Program-made: the position numbers and the translations under genes
Source: Bdellovibrionales bacterium
GTDB lineage: Bacteria; Bdellovibrionota; UBA1018; CAIPTA01
Assembly (NCBI GenBank): GCA_021730855.1
Contig: JAKFYM010000168.1
Location: 1-6,745, forward strand
Direction of reading: 5' to 3'
Length of the DNA stretch: 6,745 bases
Notes under the pieces: generated by a model
What the model was told of the DNA's origin: nothing
Database searches by the model: none
The model's input: the letters and a program-made list of their open reading frames with translations, nothing else
Shown: piece after piece, positions 1-5,435 of the stretch
How positions within the stretch are numbered: position 1 is the first letter of the stretch
How the letters are laid out: each line of letters begins with the position of its first letter

Positions 1-608
1 CGCCAATTGGCATGATGTAGAGACCCCATCGGAGTGCTCTTATGCACTTGAATATTGTTTGCAAACTTCCACTTGTCTTTGTGCTGCCTCACCAAATCGA
101 ACGACTCTAGGATTTTTAGGCATTGCCTAATCTGTGCTTCCGGCAGATTTAGGCGCTCGGCGATAGCCGGCACGGTCTGGTATTTAGGAATGCTACTGAT
201 CACGTGAATGGCATTCCAATACCAGGCGGAAAAATAGGTGATCTCTGGGCTGCGCGATTCCTGCGCCTTGGGATGAGCACGATCGAAGAGACCTTCCTGG
301 TTCTTCTTCATATGATCCAAGTCTTTGCGGATTTTTTCAGAAAAGGCCGCATCCCCACAGCGATCCAGATCCACTAGTTTGAGAAAGTAGTTCTCTTCAT
401 TCTCCGAAAGCGCCCAATACCTTGCTAAACGAAAGGCTTGGTCGGGAGTGAGCTGCTGCTGCCCGCTCATCACGCGAGAGAGGTGGGAGCGCTGGCATCC
501 CGCCGCTTTGGCCATACGGCCCATGGCTCCGCGGCTCCCCACCAATTCCAGCTGTTGGCGGAGGTAATCCCTATAGTTAGTTATACTATAGATACGTTTA
601 GCTTCCAT
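1..608 (-). CDS. TIGR02147-family helix-turn-helix regulator, C-terminus cut by window edge
   Basis: A partial protein of 202 codons starts at the ATG whose complement is 606-608 and runs off the left edge with no stop. Residues about 10-80 form an XRE-like HTH: a YRDYLRQQL opening, an AKAAG turn, SHLSRVMSG as recognition helix (41-49), then LTPDQA and EENYFLKLV. This is the order typical of TIGR02147 proteins. The DUF4423-like half follows, with FSAWYWNAIHVI (126-137), a second winged-helix-like segment PAIAERLNLPEAQIRQCLKI (147-166) and LVRQ. Family members are about 270 residues, so roughly a quarter is missing. They are presumed cytoplasmic DNA-binding regulators; targets are unknown. There is no Shine-Dalgarno sequence before the ATG. 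It is transcribed away from the repeat block and has no visible partner in the window. Family assignment is from recognised motifs; function is inferred. Confidence 0.85.
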   Translation of the reverse strand, partial: MEAKRIYSITNYRDYLRQQLELVGSRGAMGRMAKAAGCQRSHLSRVMSGQQQLTPDQAFRLARYWALSENEENYFLKLVDLDRCGDAAFSEKIRKDLDHMKKNQEGLFDRAHPKAQESRSPEITYFSAWYWNAIHVISSIPKYQTVPAIAERLNLPEAQIRQCLKILESFDLVRQHKDKWKFANNIQVHKSTPMGSLHHANW

Positions 609-937
609 TTTGCTTAAATAGCACCGTAGTTGTAATTTTTTGACAAAAAATAACTGGAAATTTGTTTTGGACTGCCCTATATACTGGTTCCTTAGGAAAG
701 AGCCTTTAGGCTGGTGGGATTTTTCGTTCCCCCCCTCCCTCACGAATCATCACGACTTATTGGCGTGTTTAGCCTGTCGGTTTAGAGGCTCTTTTCTTCT
801 TCTTCCCTCCCTTCATTTTTGAATAGTTCCAAGCCTGCTGTAGCAGGGCGCGCTTGCCGTTCGCCGTTTCGCGGAGGGCTGTTGGCGGCTAGCGGTTGCG
901 GCTGCTGGTGCGGTTGCGGGGGCGGATGGGCGGGGCC
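609..937. other. Intergenic stretch without a convincing gene
   Basis: Positions 609-830 are AT-rich and 830-937 abruptly G-rich. A TTG-initiated 60-codon reading frame (640-822) has no ribosome binding site, starts inside the 636-650 palindrome and gives an unrecognisable peptide, so it is not called. Visible structure: a 9-bp perfect inverted repeat, AAAGAGCCT (697-705) with AGGCTCTTT (786-794), the right arm merging into a pyrimidine/T-rich run (791-815). A competing small hairpin, AGCC-TTTA-GGCT (701-712), shares the left arm. A 5-bp hairpin CCTGC/GCAGG (834-847) follows. The 697-815 pair could be a weak terminator of plus-strand transcripts. Positions 880-937 are low-complexity GCGG/TTGCGG sequence with G-runs at 918-935. 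Confidence 0.5.
618..646 (-). promoter_or_regulatory. Candidate promoter of the TIGR02147 regulator
   Basis: On the minus strand TTGTCA (complement 641-646; 5 of 6 to the sigma70 -35) is followed by a 17-nt spacer and TGCTAT (complement 618-623; a weak -10). Transcription would begin only a few bases before the ATG at 608, and no ribosome binding site is visible, so a very short or leaderless message is likely. The -35 lies inside an odd-centred palindrome, six T, G, A, C, six A (636-650), which could also be an operator. The poor -10 keeps this tentative. Confidence 0.35.
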
Positions 938-970
938 TCGAACTGGCGCCCCCTTTGGGGCTTAGTTCGA
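938..970. repeat. Left boundary repeat with internal palindrome
   Basis: TCGAACT (938-944) pairs with AGTTCGA (964-970), and inside lies CCCC-TTT-GGGG (950-960). The first 31 bp match 1361-1391 with one mismatch. The leading 11 nt, TCGAACTGGCG, equal tRNA-Gly positions 1474-1484 (T-loop and T-stem). Confidence 0.85.
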
Positions 971-996
971 TAGCTGTGCTTGGGATGCCAGCGGGT

Positions 997-1109
997 GCTG
1001 GCTGCTTTGCAGCTGCGCTTGTTCTGTGCCTTTGCGGGGCGGGATACCAGATACACTCGGGCCATCCTGGCCCTCGCCCCTGCGGGGCGCTACGCTACGC
1101 TGCGCGTGC
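997..1109. repeat. Long direct repeat, copy A
   Basis: Runs from GCTGGCTGCTTTGCAGC to GCGCGTGC. It matches 1220-1336 closely except for a 4-nt length difference and a few changes around 1031-1040. It carries hairpins GCTGC-TTT-GCAGC (1001-1013), GGGCCA-TCC-TGGCCC (1059-1073) and CGCCCC-TGC-GGGGCG (1075-1089), and one tRNA-Gly 3' fragment (1039-1052). Confidence 0.9.
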
Positions 1110-1133
1110 AATTCGGCCTTCATGGCCGAATTG
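1109..1133. repeat. Hairpin following copy A (variable module 1)
   Basis: A perfect 10-bp stem, CAATTCGGCC (1109-1118) with GGCCGAATTG (1124-1133), has a 5-nt loop. It occupies the same place after GCGCGTG as the unrelated hairpin 1336-1360 does after copy B. It is followed by ACTCGGGCC (1136-1144), also found at 1055-1063. Confidence 0.85.
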
Positions 1134-1219
1134 TCACTCGGGCCCTACACCTCCGGGCGCTGGCTGCTTTGCAGCTGCGCCTGTTCTGTGCCTGTGCTGG
1201 GCGCGGGATACCAGAGGGC

Positions 1220-1336
1220 GCTGGCTGCTTTGCAGCTGCGCTTGTTCTGTGCCTGTGCGGGGGGCGCGGGATACCAGATACACTCGGGCCATCCTGGCCC
1301 TCGCCCCTGCGGGGCGCTACGCTACGCTGCGCGTGC
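1220..1336. repeat. Long direct repeat, copy B
   Basis: Second full copy of the 997-1109 unit, with the tRNA-Gly 3' fragment at 1266-1279 and the same three hairpins. A truncated copy immediately upstream (about 1157-1202) ends in its own tRNA fragment at 1203-1215, giving a local period of about 63 bp. Confidence 0.9.
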
Positions 1337-1360
1337 CAAAAGGCGATCCTCGCCTTTTGG
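1336..1360. repeat. Hairpin following copy B (variable module 2)
   Basis: A perfect 11-bp stem, CCAAAAGGCGA (1336-1346) with TCGCCTTTTGG (1350-1360), has loop TCC. It sits directly between copy B and the right boundary repeat. There is no downstream T-run, so it is not a canonical terminator on the plus strand. Confidence 0.85.
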
Positions 1361-1391
1361 TCGAACTGGCGTCCCCTTTGGGGCTTAGTTC
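1361..1391. repeat. Right boundary repeat
   Basis: Matches 938-968 with one mismatch. It begins with TCGAACTGGCG, identical to tRNA-Gly 1474-1484, then has a CCCC-TTT-GGGG hairpin; TCGAACT and AGTTC form a shorter outer stem than in the left copy. Confidence 0.85.
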
Positions 1392-1417
1392 TCTGTACTG
1401 GTGTCTCGCTTCCAAAT

Positions 1418-1454
1418 AAAAAAACCGACAACCCTTTGGGTTGTCGGTTTTTTT
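1418..1454. terminator. Bidirectional intrinsic terminator
   Basis: Stem ACCGACAACCC (1424-1434) with GGGTTGTCGGT (1438-1448) and loop TTT. It is flanked by seven A on the left (1418-1424) and seven T on the right (1448-1454), so it reads as a GC-rich hairpin plus U-tract on both strands. On the minus strand it begins right after the tRNA-Gly CCA and would end the tRNA transcript. On the plus strand it would stop anything coming through the repeat block. Confidence 0.95.
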
Positions 1455-1455
1455 A

Positions 1456-1532
1456 TGGAGCGGGATACCAGATTCGAACTGGCGACCTTCTCGTTGGCAA
1501 CGAGACGCTCTAGCCAACTGAGCTAATCCCGC
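1456..1532 (-). tRNA. tRNA-Gly, anticodon GCC
   Basis: A full cloverleaf on the minus strand. The acceptor GCGGGAT (complement 1526-1532) pairs with ATCCCGC (complement 1460-1466). The D-arm carries AGCTCAGTTGG. The anticodon stem TCTCG/CGAGA encloses loop TTGCCAA, with anticodon GCC at complement 1496-1498. The T-arm GCCAG-TTCGAAT-CTGGT is intact. Discriminator U73 (complement 1459) is the expected glycine identity base, and CCA is encoded (complement 1456-1458). It lies 47 nt downstream of pgsA on the same strand and just before the terminator at 1418-1454. Its 3' third is the apparent source of the short fragments scattered in the repeat block downstream. Confidence 0.97.
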
Positions 1533-1553
1533 ACTCCGAAAATGAGAACCCTC

Positions 1554-1583
1554 GTTCTACGGGCTTTGGGGCCTTTTCGTCAA
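1554..1583 (-). promoter_or_regulatory. Candidate tRNA-Gly promoter overlapping the pgsA stop
   Basis: On the minus strand TTGACG (complement 1578-1583; 5 of 6 to the -35) is followed by an 18-nt spacer and TAGAAC (complement 1554-1559; 4 of 6 to the -10). The predicted start, about 1547, leaves a leader of roughly 15 nt before the mature tRNA 5' end at 1532. The -35 contains the pgsA stop codon. The region just after the -10 is G-rich, as often seen at stable-RNA promoters. Read-through from pgsA could also supply the tRNA. Confidence 0.4.
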
Positions 1584-2194
1584 GGTTTCTGCTGTCTTCC
1601 CTTTAGCTTTTCTTTTAGGCCACGGAAGAAGTCTAGGATGTAGGCTGACGCACTGGTCAAGGAGAGGGCCACTGAGAGGTACATTAGCACCGTTCCGATC
1701 AGGGCCGAGGGGATCACCCCGAAGGCGGGGACGTAAATGATGAGGAAGGGGATGGCTACCATTTGCAGGGCTGCCTTCCATTTGCCTCCGCTTCCGGCCG
1801 CGATGATCACTCCCTCGGCGCTAGCTAAGGCTCGGAGGGAGGTGATTCCCATCTCCCGGCAAATGAGCACCATCACTAGGAAGGGATGAATGCGGGTCAG
1901 GTGCTGAAGCATGATGAGAGTACTCACCACGAGAAATTTGTCAGCAAGCGGGTCCATTAACTTGCCGAAGATCGTGACGGCTTTATAGGCCCTGGCCAGA
2001 TATCCGTCCAACCAGTCCGTCATGGCCGCCAAACTGAAGATCACGCAGGCGATGACGTCGCCATCGGAGGTGCGTAAGTTGAGGAAATAAACCACGGCGG
2101 GGACCGCCAGCATTCTTAAAATCGTGATGCGATTGGGGGGCGTATCAAAGGTGAGGGCATCCGTGACCGGCCGATTGCTTTCCTGCTTGCTCAT
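1580..2194 (-). CDS. pgsA: CDP-diacylglycerol--glycerol-3-phosphate 3-phosphatidyltransferase
   Basis: 204 residues, within the usual 180-210 range. It would join CDP-diacylglycerol to glycerol-3-phosphate, giving phosphatidylglycerophosphate, the committed step to phosphatidylglycerol and cardiolipin in the inner membrane. The CDP-alcohol phosphatidyltransferase signature is complete: D60, D63, G64, A67, R68, G77, D81 and D85 in DWLDGYLAR...G...DPLAD. The start region NRITILRMLAVP (21-32) and at least four hydrophobic segments fit PgsA. The family also contains phosphatidylserine and cardiolipin synthases, but length and the N-terminal TILR pattern favour PgsA. The ATG (complement 2192-2194) has an AAGAGGG ribosome site at suitable spacing. 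Only 12 nt separate it from the upstream antiporter-like gene, suggesting one transcript. The basic C-terminal tail (KEKLKGRQQK) is probably cytoplasmic. Confidence 0.93.
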   Translation of the reverse strand: MSKQESNRPVTDALTFDTPPNRITILRMLAVPAVVYFLNLRTSDGDVIACVIFSLAAMTDWLDGYLARAYKAVTIFGKLMDPLADKFLVVSTLIMLQHLTRIHPFLVMVLICREMGITSLRALASAEGVIIAAGSGGKWKAALQMVAIPFLIIYVPAFGVIPSALIGTVLMYLSVALSLTSASAYILDFFRGLKEKLKGRQQKP

Positions 2195-2206
2195 AGCTTT
2201 TCCCTC

Positions 2207-3238
2207 TTAAACGGCCAGCCCGAGTCCAGTGTATATCAGATAGGATGCGATTAGAAACCATGGCAGCAAGCCGCCTTTTTCTTTTTCAATCAGCAGTGCG
2301 GCCACGAAGACACCCGTGAGCAGCAAGAGCGCCGGCAAATGCACCATCAAGAGAAGGGGGGACAGGTTCTGCAAGCCCAGGAAGGCCGCCATAGCTGGCA
2401 AAAAGAGCACATTCAGGAGGCAGGCGTGGCTGATGTTGGTCATGGCGATCGCACGGGCGGTGCCGCCCTTGCCTAGGGAGAAAAGCGAGCGCATGACCCA
2501 GGGGACCGCCAGGGCAAGGGACACAAAGTGAGCCCCCACCCGAAAAGCGTCTTTTTGCGCGATCCAGGCTTCTGTCTCCAGCCCGCGCACAAAGGGATAA
2601 CTCACAAGCACGGCCAATAAAAAGAAGCCAATGCCCATGCACAAGACCGCAAGCACCGGCAGCACTCCCTCGGCAGACTCAATGAGGGATTGGCCGGCAA
2701 ATGCCCGTTCATACTGTTTCCACTCACTAGAAAAGCGACCAAAATAAAATCCGTAAGCCGCCATTAGGAGCAGGAGCAAGAATCCTTCGCCCCAAGAAAT
2801 GGTTTGGTTCAGGCACACAAAAGCAAAAACAACCGTGGCCAGGAGCAAAACCACCGGGCTCGAGATCGTGCGAATGCGAAAAAAGGTGAGAGGTCCCGAA
2901 AGCAGCACTAGGCCAAACGCTAGGCTCAAACCAATTATGTTGGTGCCCACCGTGGTGCCCAGCACCAAATTTCCCGCTTCCACCCGGTCGGAGAGGAATA
3001 GATGGCAGGCTAGGGCAAAAGCTAGGAGCGGGATCGAAACGCCCACGGCCCATACTATGGTCGCAAGCTTTTCCCAGCCCCCCGTCCACGGAAAGGGGTG
3101 AGCCCCGCTAGCGGTTACCGTGGGTTGTTTTTTTGTTTGGTTCCAGGCCTCCAGCACAGGAGAAAGGCGCTTAAAGTTCGACGACGAAAGCTCGGCGAAA
3201 AGAAGCAAGAAGCCCAAACTGAGAAACATCGTCACCAT
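2207..3238 (-). CDS. Sodium/calcium exchanger (CaCA)-like multi-pass membrane protein with diverged ion-site motifs
   Basis: 343 residues, about ten hydrophobic segments, inner membrane. Two internally similar halves carry the CaCA repeat outline. Half 1 has VGVSIP (65-70) followed by EAGNLVLGTTVGTNIIG (87-103). Half 2 has LALAVP (241-246) followed by RAIAMTNIS (262-270). The inter-repeat WGEGFLLLL and terminal PWFLIASYLIYTGLGL are like bacterial YrbG-type exchangers. In functional CaCA proteins each repeat has a Pro-Glu pair whose Glu binds the cation. Here the residue after Pro is L71 and W247, and the GSNI-type motifs read GTNI and MTNI. Transport of Ca2+ is therefore uncertain; it may carry another solute or be inactive. 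Start is the first ATG (complement 3236-3238); a second Met at residue 4 is equally possible and neither has a strong ribosome site. It is the first gene of the pgsA transcript. Confidence 0.72.
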   Translation of the reverse strand: MVTMFLSLGFLLLFAELSSSNFKRLSPVLEAWNQTKKQPTVTASGAHPFPWTGGWEKLATIVWAVGVSIPLLAFALACHLFLSDRVEAGNLVLGTTVGTNIIGLSLAFGLVLLSGPLTFFRIRTISSPVVLLLATVVFAFVCLNQTISWGEGFLLLLLMAAYGFYFGRFSSEWKQYERAFAGQSLIESAEGVLPVLAVLCMGIGFFLLAVLVSYPFVRGLETEAWIAQKDAFRVGAHFVSLALAVPWVMRSLFSLGKGGTARAIAMTNISHACLLNVLFLPAMAAFLGLQNLSPLLLMVHLPALLLLTGVFVAALLIEKEKGGLLPWFLIASYLIYTGLGLAV

Positions 3239-3283
3239 AAATCGACACCGCCGCCAAGAATACTACGTTGGGTCATAAGTTTC

Positions 3284-3292
3284 TGATAAAAT
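3284..3292 (+). promoter_or_regulatory. Candidate extended -10 promoter for the PilZ-glpX operon
   Basis: TGATAAAAT is an extended -10 (TG, one base, TAAAAT). A TTGGGT element at 3268-3273 is too close (13 nt) to be a proper -35, but extended -10 promoters often do without one. The expected start, about 3299, coincides with the ATG at 3300, and there is no Shine-Dalgarno sequence, so a leaderless mRNA is suggested. On the opposite strand of this 61-nt divergent gap, TTATCA and TAGTAT (18-nt spacing) are a weak candidate for the antiporter-pgsA transcript. Confidence 0.4.
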
Positions 3293-3299
3293 TTCCCAT

Positions 3300-3971
3300 A
3301 TGAGAAGCGAATTGGATGAACAACGGCTGGTGCCCAGGTTTCCCCTACCCAAAGAAAAAATGAAGTTTGTTTTCGACGAGGGCGAAAAAATTTTTGCCGT
3401 CCGCGATATTTCTGCTCGCGGCCTGGGCATTAGCTTGCTGGAATTTAGCGAATCGGTGCTCTTCCCAATGGGCTACCACTGCCAGGCTGAGCTAAAGATT
3501 GGCGGCGAGCCCATTCTCGTGAAAGTGCGAGTCACGCGCGTGAGCGCCTGGTCGGTGGGCTTCGTGTTTGAGGATCTTCCTCCGGAATACCAAACGCGCA
3601 TCCAGGAATTCATTGATCCGCTGCACGTGGGTTCTTCGCTCCAGCTCGTAGACAAAAGGGCCGCGCCCGATGCTTTTCTGCAAGGAATGTCGGCCTGGTA
3701 CCATGGGGATTCGGCCACCGACCTATTTTTTTGGAACGACCAGCGGGGCGGTCTCGAGCGCGCCCTCGTGTGTCTGGGCCAACGCTTCTGGGAGTGGCAA
3801 TCTCAGGGCGGCGTGGCCACTGGGGAAGTGCGTCGCTTGGAGGGCGATAATGTGGTCCTTCACCGCGATGCCACGCCGGATCCGCGTTTGCGCGAGAGGG
3901 TCCGAAAATTGCTTGAGCATGCGGCCGTCTTGGACTACCGTCTGGTGACTTTTTTAAAGGAAAAGACGTGA
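3300..3971 (+). CDS. PilZ-domain protein (c-di-GMP receptor) with uncharacterised C-terminal domain
   Basis: 223 residues, no signal peptide or membrane segment. The N-terminal PilZ domain (about 8-108) has both cyclic-di-GMP contact motifs intact: RxxxR as R9-R13 (RLVPR) and DxSxxG as D36-S38-G41 (DISARG). It ends in the usual GFVFEDLPPE and helix. Residues 110-223 have no recognised domain; they are rich in Trp and charged residues (SAWYHG, FFWNDQRGG, RFWEWQS), end in a basic helix RLRERVRKLLE (196-206), and may be the output part. The ATG at 3300 is required: there is no in-frame start between it and the stop at 3276-3278, and the next Met (21) would lose the RxxxR arginines. It heads the plus-strand operon, 42 nt before glpX. 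Binding of c-di-GMP is inferred from family motifs; its downstream target is unknown. Confidence 0.88.
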   Translation: MRSELDEQRLVPRFPLPKEKMKFVFDEGEKIFAVRDISARGLGISLLEFSESVLFPMGYHCQAELKIGGEPILVKVRVTRVSAWSVGFVFEDLPPEYQTRIQEFIDPLHVGSSLQLVDKRAAPDAFLQGMSAWYHGDSATDLFFWNDQRGGLERALVCLGQRFWEWQSQGGVATGEVRRLEGDNVVLHRDATPDPRLRERVRKLLEHAAVLDYRLVTFLKEKT

Positions 3972-4013
3972 AGCGCTAAAGGTGTCTTCTTCCCTTTTCC
4001 CAAGGAGACCGCC

Positions 4014-4967
4014 ATGGATAGAAACTATGCTCTAGAATTCGTTCGCGTGACCGAAATGGCCGCCATCGAAAGTGCCCGCCTCATGGGCCGCGGCGATGAA
4101 AAAGAAGCCGACCAAGCCGCCGTAACGGCCATGCGCAAAATGTTTAATTCCATCGATTTCGATGGGCGCGTGGTGATTGGCGAGGGGGAGCGCGACGAAG
4201 CCCCGATGCTCTATATCGGGGAAAAAGTAGGCACGGGCAAGGGCGCACGCCTCGATTTAGCCCTCGACCCTCTAGAAGGCACCACGATCTGCGCCAATGG
4301 CGGGAACAACTCCATCTCGGTGATCGCCATTGCCGATGAAGGCCACTTCCTCCACGCTCCAGATACCTATATGGAAAAAATCGCCGTGGGGCCGGAAGCG
4401 GCCAATGCGATCGATCTTTCGGCTCCGCCCACCCAGAATCTGATCGAGATCGCCAAAGCCAAGAAAACTCTCGTGGAGAATCTCACCGTGGTGATCCTCG
4501 ATCGGCCGCGCCACGCGGATTTGATCGCGGAAGTGCGCCGCGCTGGCGCCCGGATCTGGCTGATCGGGGATGGCGATGTGTCTGCCGCGATTTCGGCGGC
4601 CATGCCCAATTCCGGAGTGGATGTGCTGATGGGAATCGGAGGCGCTCCCGAAGGCGTGATCGCCGCAGCGGCCATTCGCTGCATCGGTGGCAATATGCAG
4701 GGGCGCCTCAAGCCGCGCAACCAAAGCGAGATTGATCGCGCCGCCAAAATGGGCATTAAGGATATGCATAAAGTATGGTCCTTGGAAGAGATGGCGCGCG
4801 GGAATGTGATGTTCTGCGCGACGGGCGTGACCCAGGGAAATTTCTTGGATGGAGTGCGCTTCACCCCGGGGGGATGCGAAACCCACTCCGTGGTGATGCG
4901 CTCGGAGACAGGCACCGTACGCCAGGTGCATGCCACGCATCGATTCGATAAAAAGCCAAAATACTAA
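4014..4967 (+). CDS. glpX: Class II fructose-1,6-bisphosphatase
   Basis: 317 residues, full length for GlpX. It would hydrolyse fructose-1,6-bisphosphate to fructose-6-phosphate in gluconeogenesis, using divalent metal in the cytosol. The metal and active-site residues known from E. coli GlpX occur at the same numbers: D33 (KEADQAA), E57 (IGEGERDEAP), D85 and E88 (LDPLEGT), E213 (GGAPEGV). Other family landmarks are GKGARLDLALDPLEGTT, LIGDGDV (183-189) and the second-half RFTPGG. Some homologues also hydrolyse sedoheptulose-1,7-bisphosphate; the sequence cannot decide this. The ATG at 4014 has a strong AAGGAG site at 4002-4007, the best in the operon, fitting higher expression than its neighbours. 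The 42-nt gap from the PilZ gene has no terminator. Confidence 0.96.
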   Translation: MDRNYALEFVRVTEMAAIESARLMGRGDEKEADQAAVTAMRKMFNSIDFDGRVVIGEGERDEAPMLYIGEKVGTGKGARLDLALDPLEGTTICANGGNNSISVIAIADEGHFLHAPDTYMEKIAVGPEAANAIDLSAPPTQNLIEIAKAKKTLVENLTVVILDRPRHADLIAEVRRAGARIWLIGDGDVSAAISAAMPNSGVDVLMGIGGAPEGVIAAAAIRCIGGNMQGRLKPRNQSEIDRAAKMGIKDMHKVWSLEEMARGNVMFCATGVTQGNFLDGVRFTPGGCETHSVVMRSETGTVRQVHATHRFDKKPKY

Positions 4968-4979
4968 GGGGGAGATCAA

Positions 4980-5435
4980 ATGGCCGGGGCAAAACACACA
5001 ACGATCATGGACGTATCGCTCGATGCCCTGTGGGAGGTGATCACCGACTACGCCTCCTACCCAGAATTTGTGGAAGGCCTTGAGTCCCTCACGATCACCA
5101 AGAAAGACGGAAAAACCACCTTCGCCGACTATACCGTGAGCATGTTCGGCAAAAAGGTCCACTACACTCTCAAGCACACCGAAAATCCCAAAAAAGGATT
5201 GAAATGGACGATGACAGAAGGGGAGTTCTTCAAATCCAACGACGGGGCCTGGGACCTGAAACCAGTGGGCGACAAGCAAGTGGAAGCCACCTATACTGTA
5301 GATGTGGGCTTTCCGCTCTTGGTTCCCAAGGCTATTGTCAACACTCTCACGGGCACCCAATTGCCCACGATGATGAAGGCCTTTGAAGACCAGGCCAAAA
5401 AGAAAAAGCCAGGCGCTAAGGGCAAAAAGAAATGA
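4980..5435 (+). CDS. SRPBCC (COQ10/RatA-like polyketide-cyclase) family protein
   Basis: 151 residues, cytoplasmic. The START-like fold is visible in order: LWEVITDYASYPEFVEGLES (17-36, the hallmark first helices), TVSMFGKKVHYTLKH strands, LKWTMTEGEFFKSNDGAWDL (74-93) with the GxFxxxxGxW pattern, then the alternating strand VEATYTVDVGF and a long C-terminal helix from about 114. The family binds hydrophobic ligands such as lipids or quinones in a cavity; COQ10 proteins bind ubiquinone and RatA associates with ribosomes, and this protein cannot be assigned to either. The C-terminus is a lysine-rich tail (KKKKPG...KGKKK, 140-151). The ATG at 4980 follows AGGGGGAG, 12 nt after the glpX stop. The tail codons AAGGG (5418-5422) serve as ribosome site for the next gene, which overlaps by 4 nt (ATGA). 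Confidence 0.87.
   Translation: MAGAKHTTIMDVSLDALWEVITDYASYPEFVEGLESLTITKKDGKTTFADYTVSMFGKKVHYTLKHTENPKKGLKWTMTEGEFFKSNDGAWDLKPVGDKQVEATYTVDVGFPLLVPKAIVNTLTGTQLPTMMKAFEDQAKKKKPGAKGKKK

Larger units (their letters stand above)
938..1391. repeat. Composite hairpin-rich repeat block containing tRNA-Gly 3' fragments
   Basis: About 450 bp of nested repeats. The outer boundary is a 31-bp direct repeat (938-968 and 1361-1391, one mismatch). Inside, a unit of about 113-117 bp occurs at 997-1109 and 1220-1336, and a third, shorter copy of its first half occurs at about 1157-1202. At least three exact fragments of the tRNA-Gly 3' end (13-14 nt) sit at 1039-1052, 1203-1215 and 1266-1279, with a degenerate one near 982-991, all in the same orientation as the tRNA. 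Short-loop hairpins fill the rest: 1001-1013, 1059-1073, 1075-1089, 1109-1133, 1336-1360. Several frames are open across the block on both strands, but they translate into Arg/Ala/Gly/Leu/Cys-rich repeats with no fold and are not genes. It could be an accumulated repetitive extragenic element or an RNA with serial hairpins. Confidence 0.85.

Noticed and set aside
640..668. Perfect TTGACA (640-645) on the plus strand as a -35
   Set aside because: At 16-18 nt spacing the -10 would be TGTTTT or similar, a poor match; the good TATACT at 680-685 is too far away. There is no gene for it to drive.
640..822. 60-codon TTG-started reading frame upstream of the repeat block
   Set aside because: No ribosome site, start codon within a palindrome, ends in a pyrimidine-rich low-complexity run, no recognisable features.
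918..935. G-quadruplex in the G-rich run
   Set aside because: Only about three runs of three or more G; at most a weak two-layer structure, not distinctive in this G-rich stretch.
938..1391. CRISPR array
   Set aside because: Repeats are of unequal length, themselves hairpins, with no regular spacers and no cas genes nearby.
955..1513. Long overlapping open frames on both strands across the repeat block (for example 955-1419, 980-1513, 1120-1431)
   Set aside because: They follow the repeats, translate to Arg/Ala/Cys-rich tandem peptides in all frames, and one runs through the tRNA-Gly gene. They arise because high-GC repeats lack stop codons.
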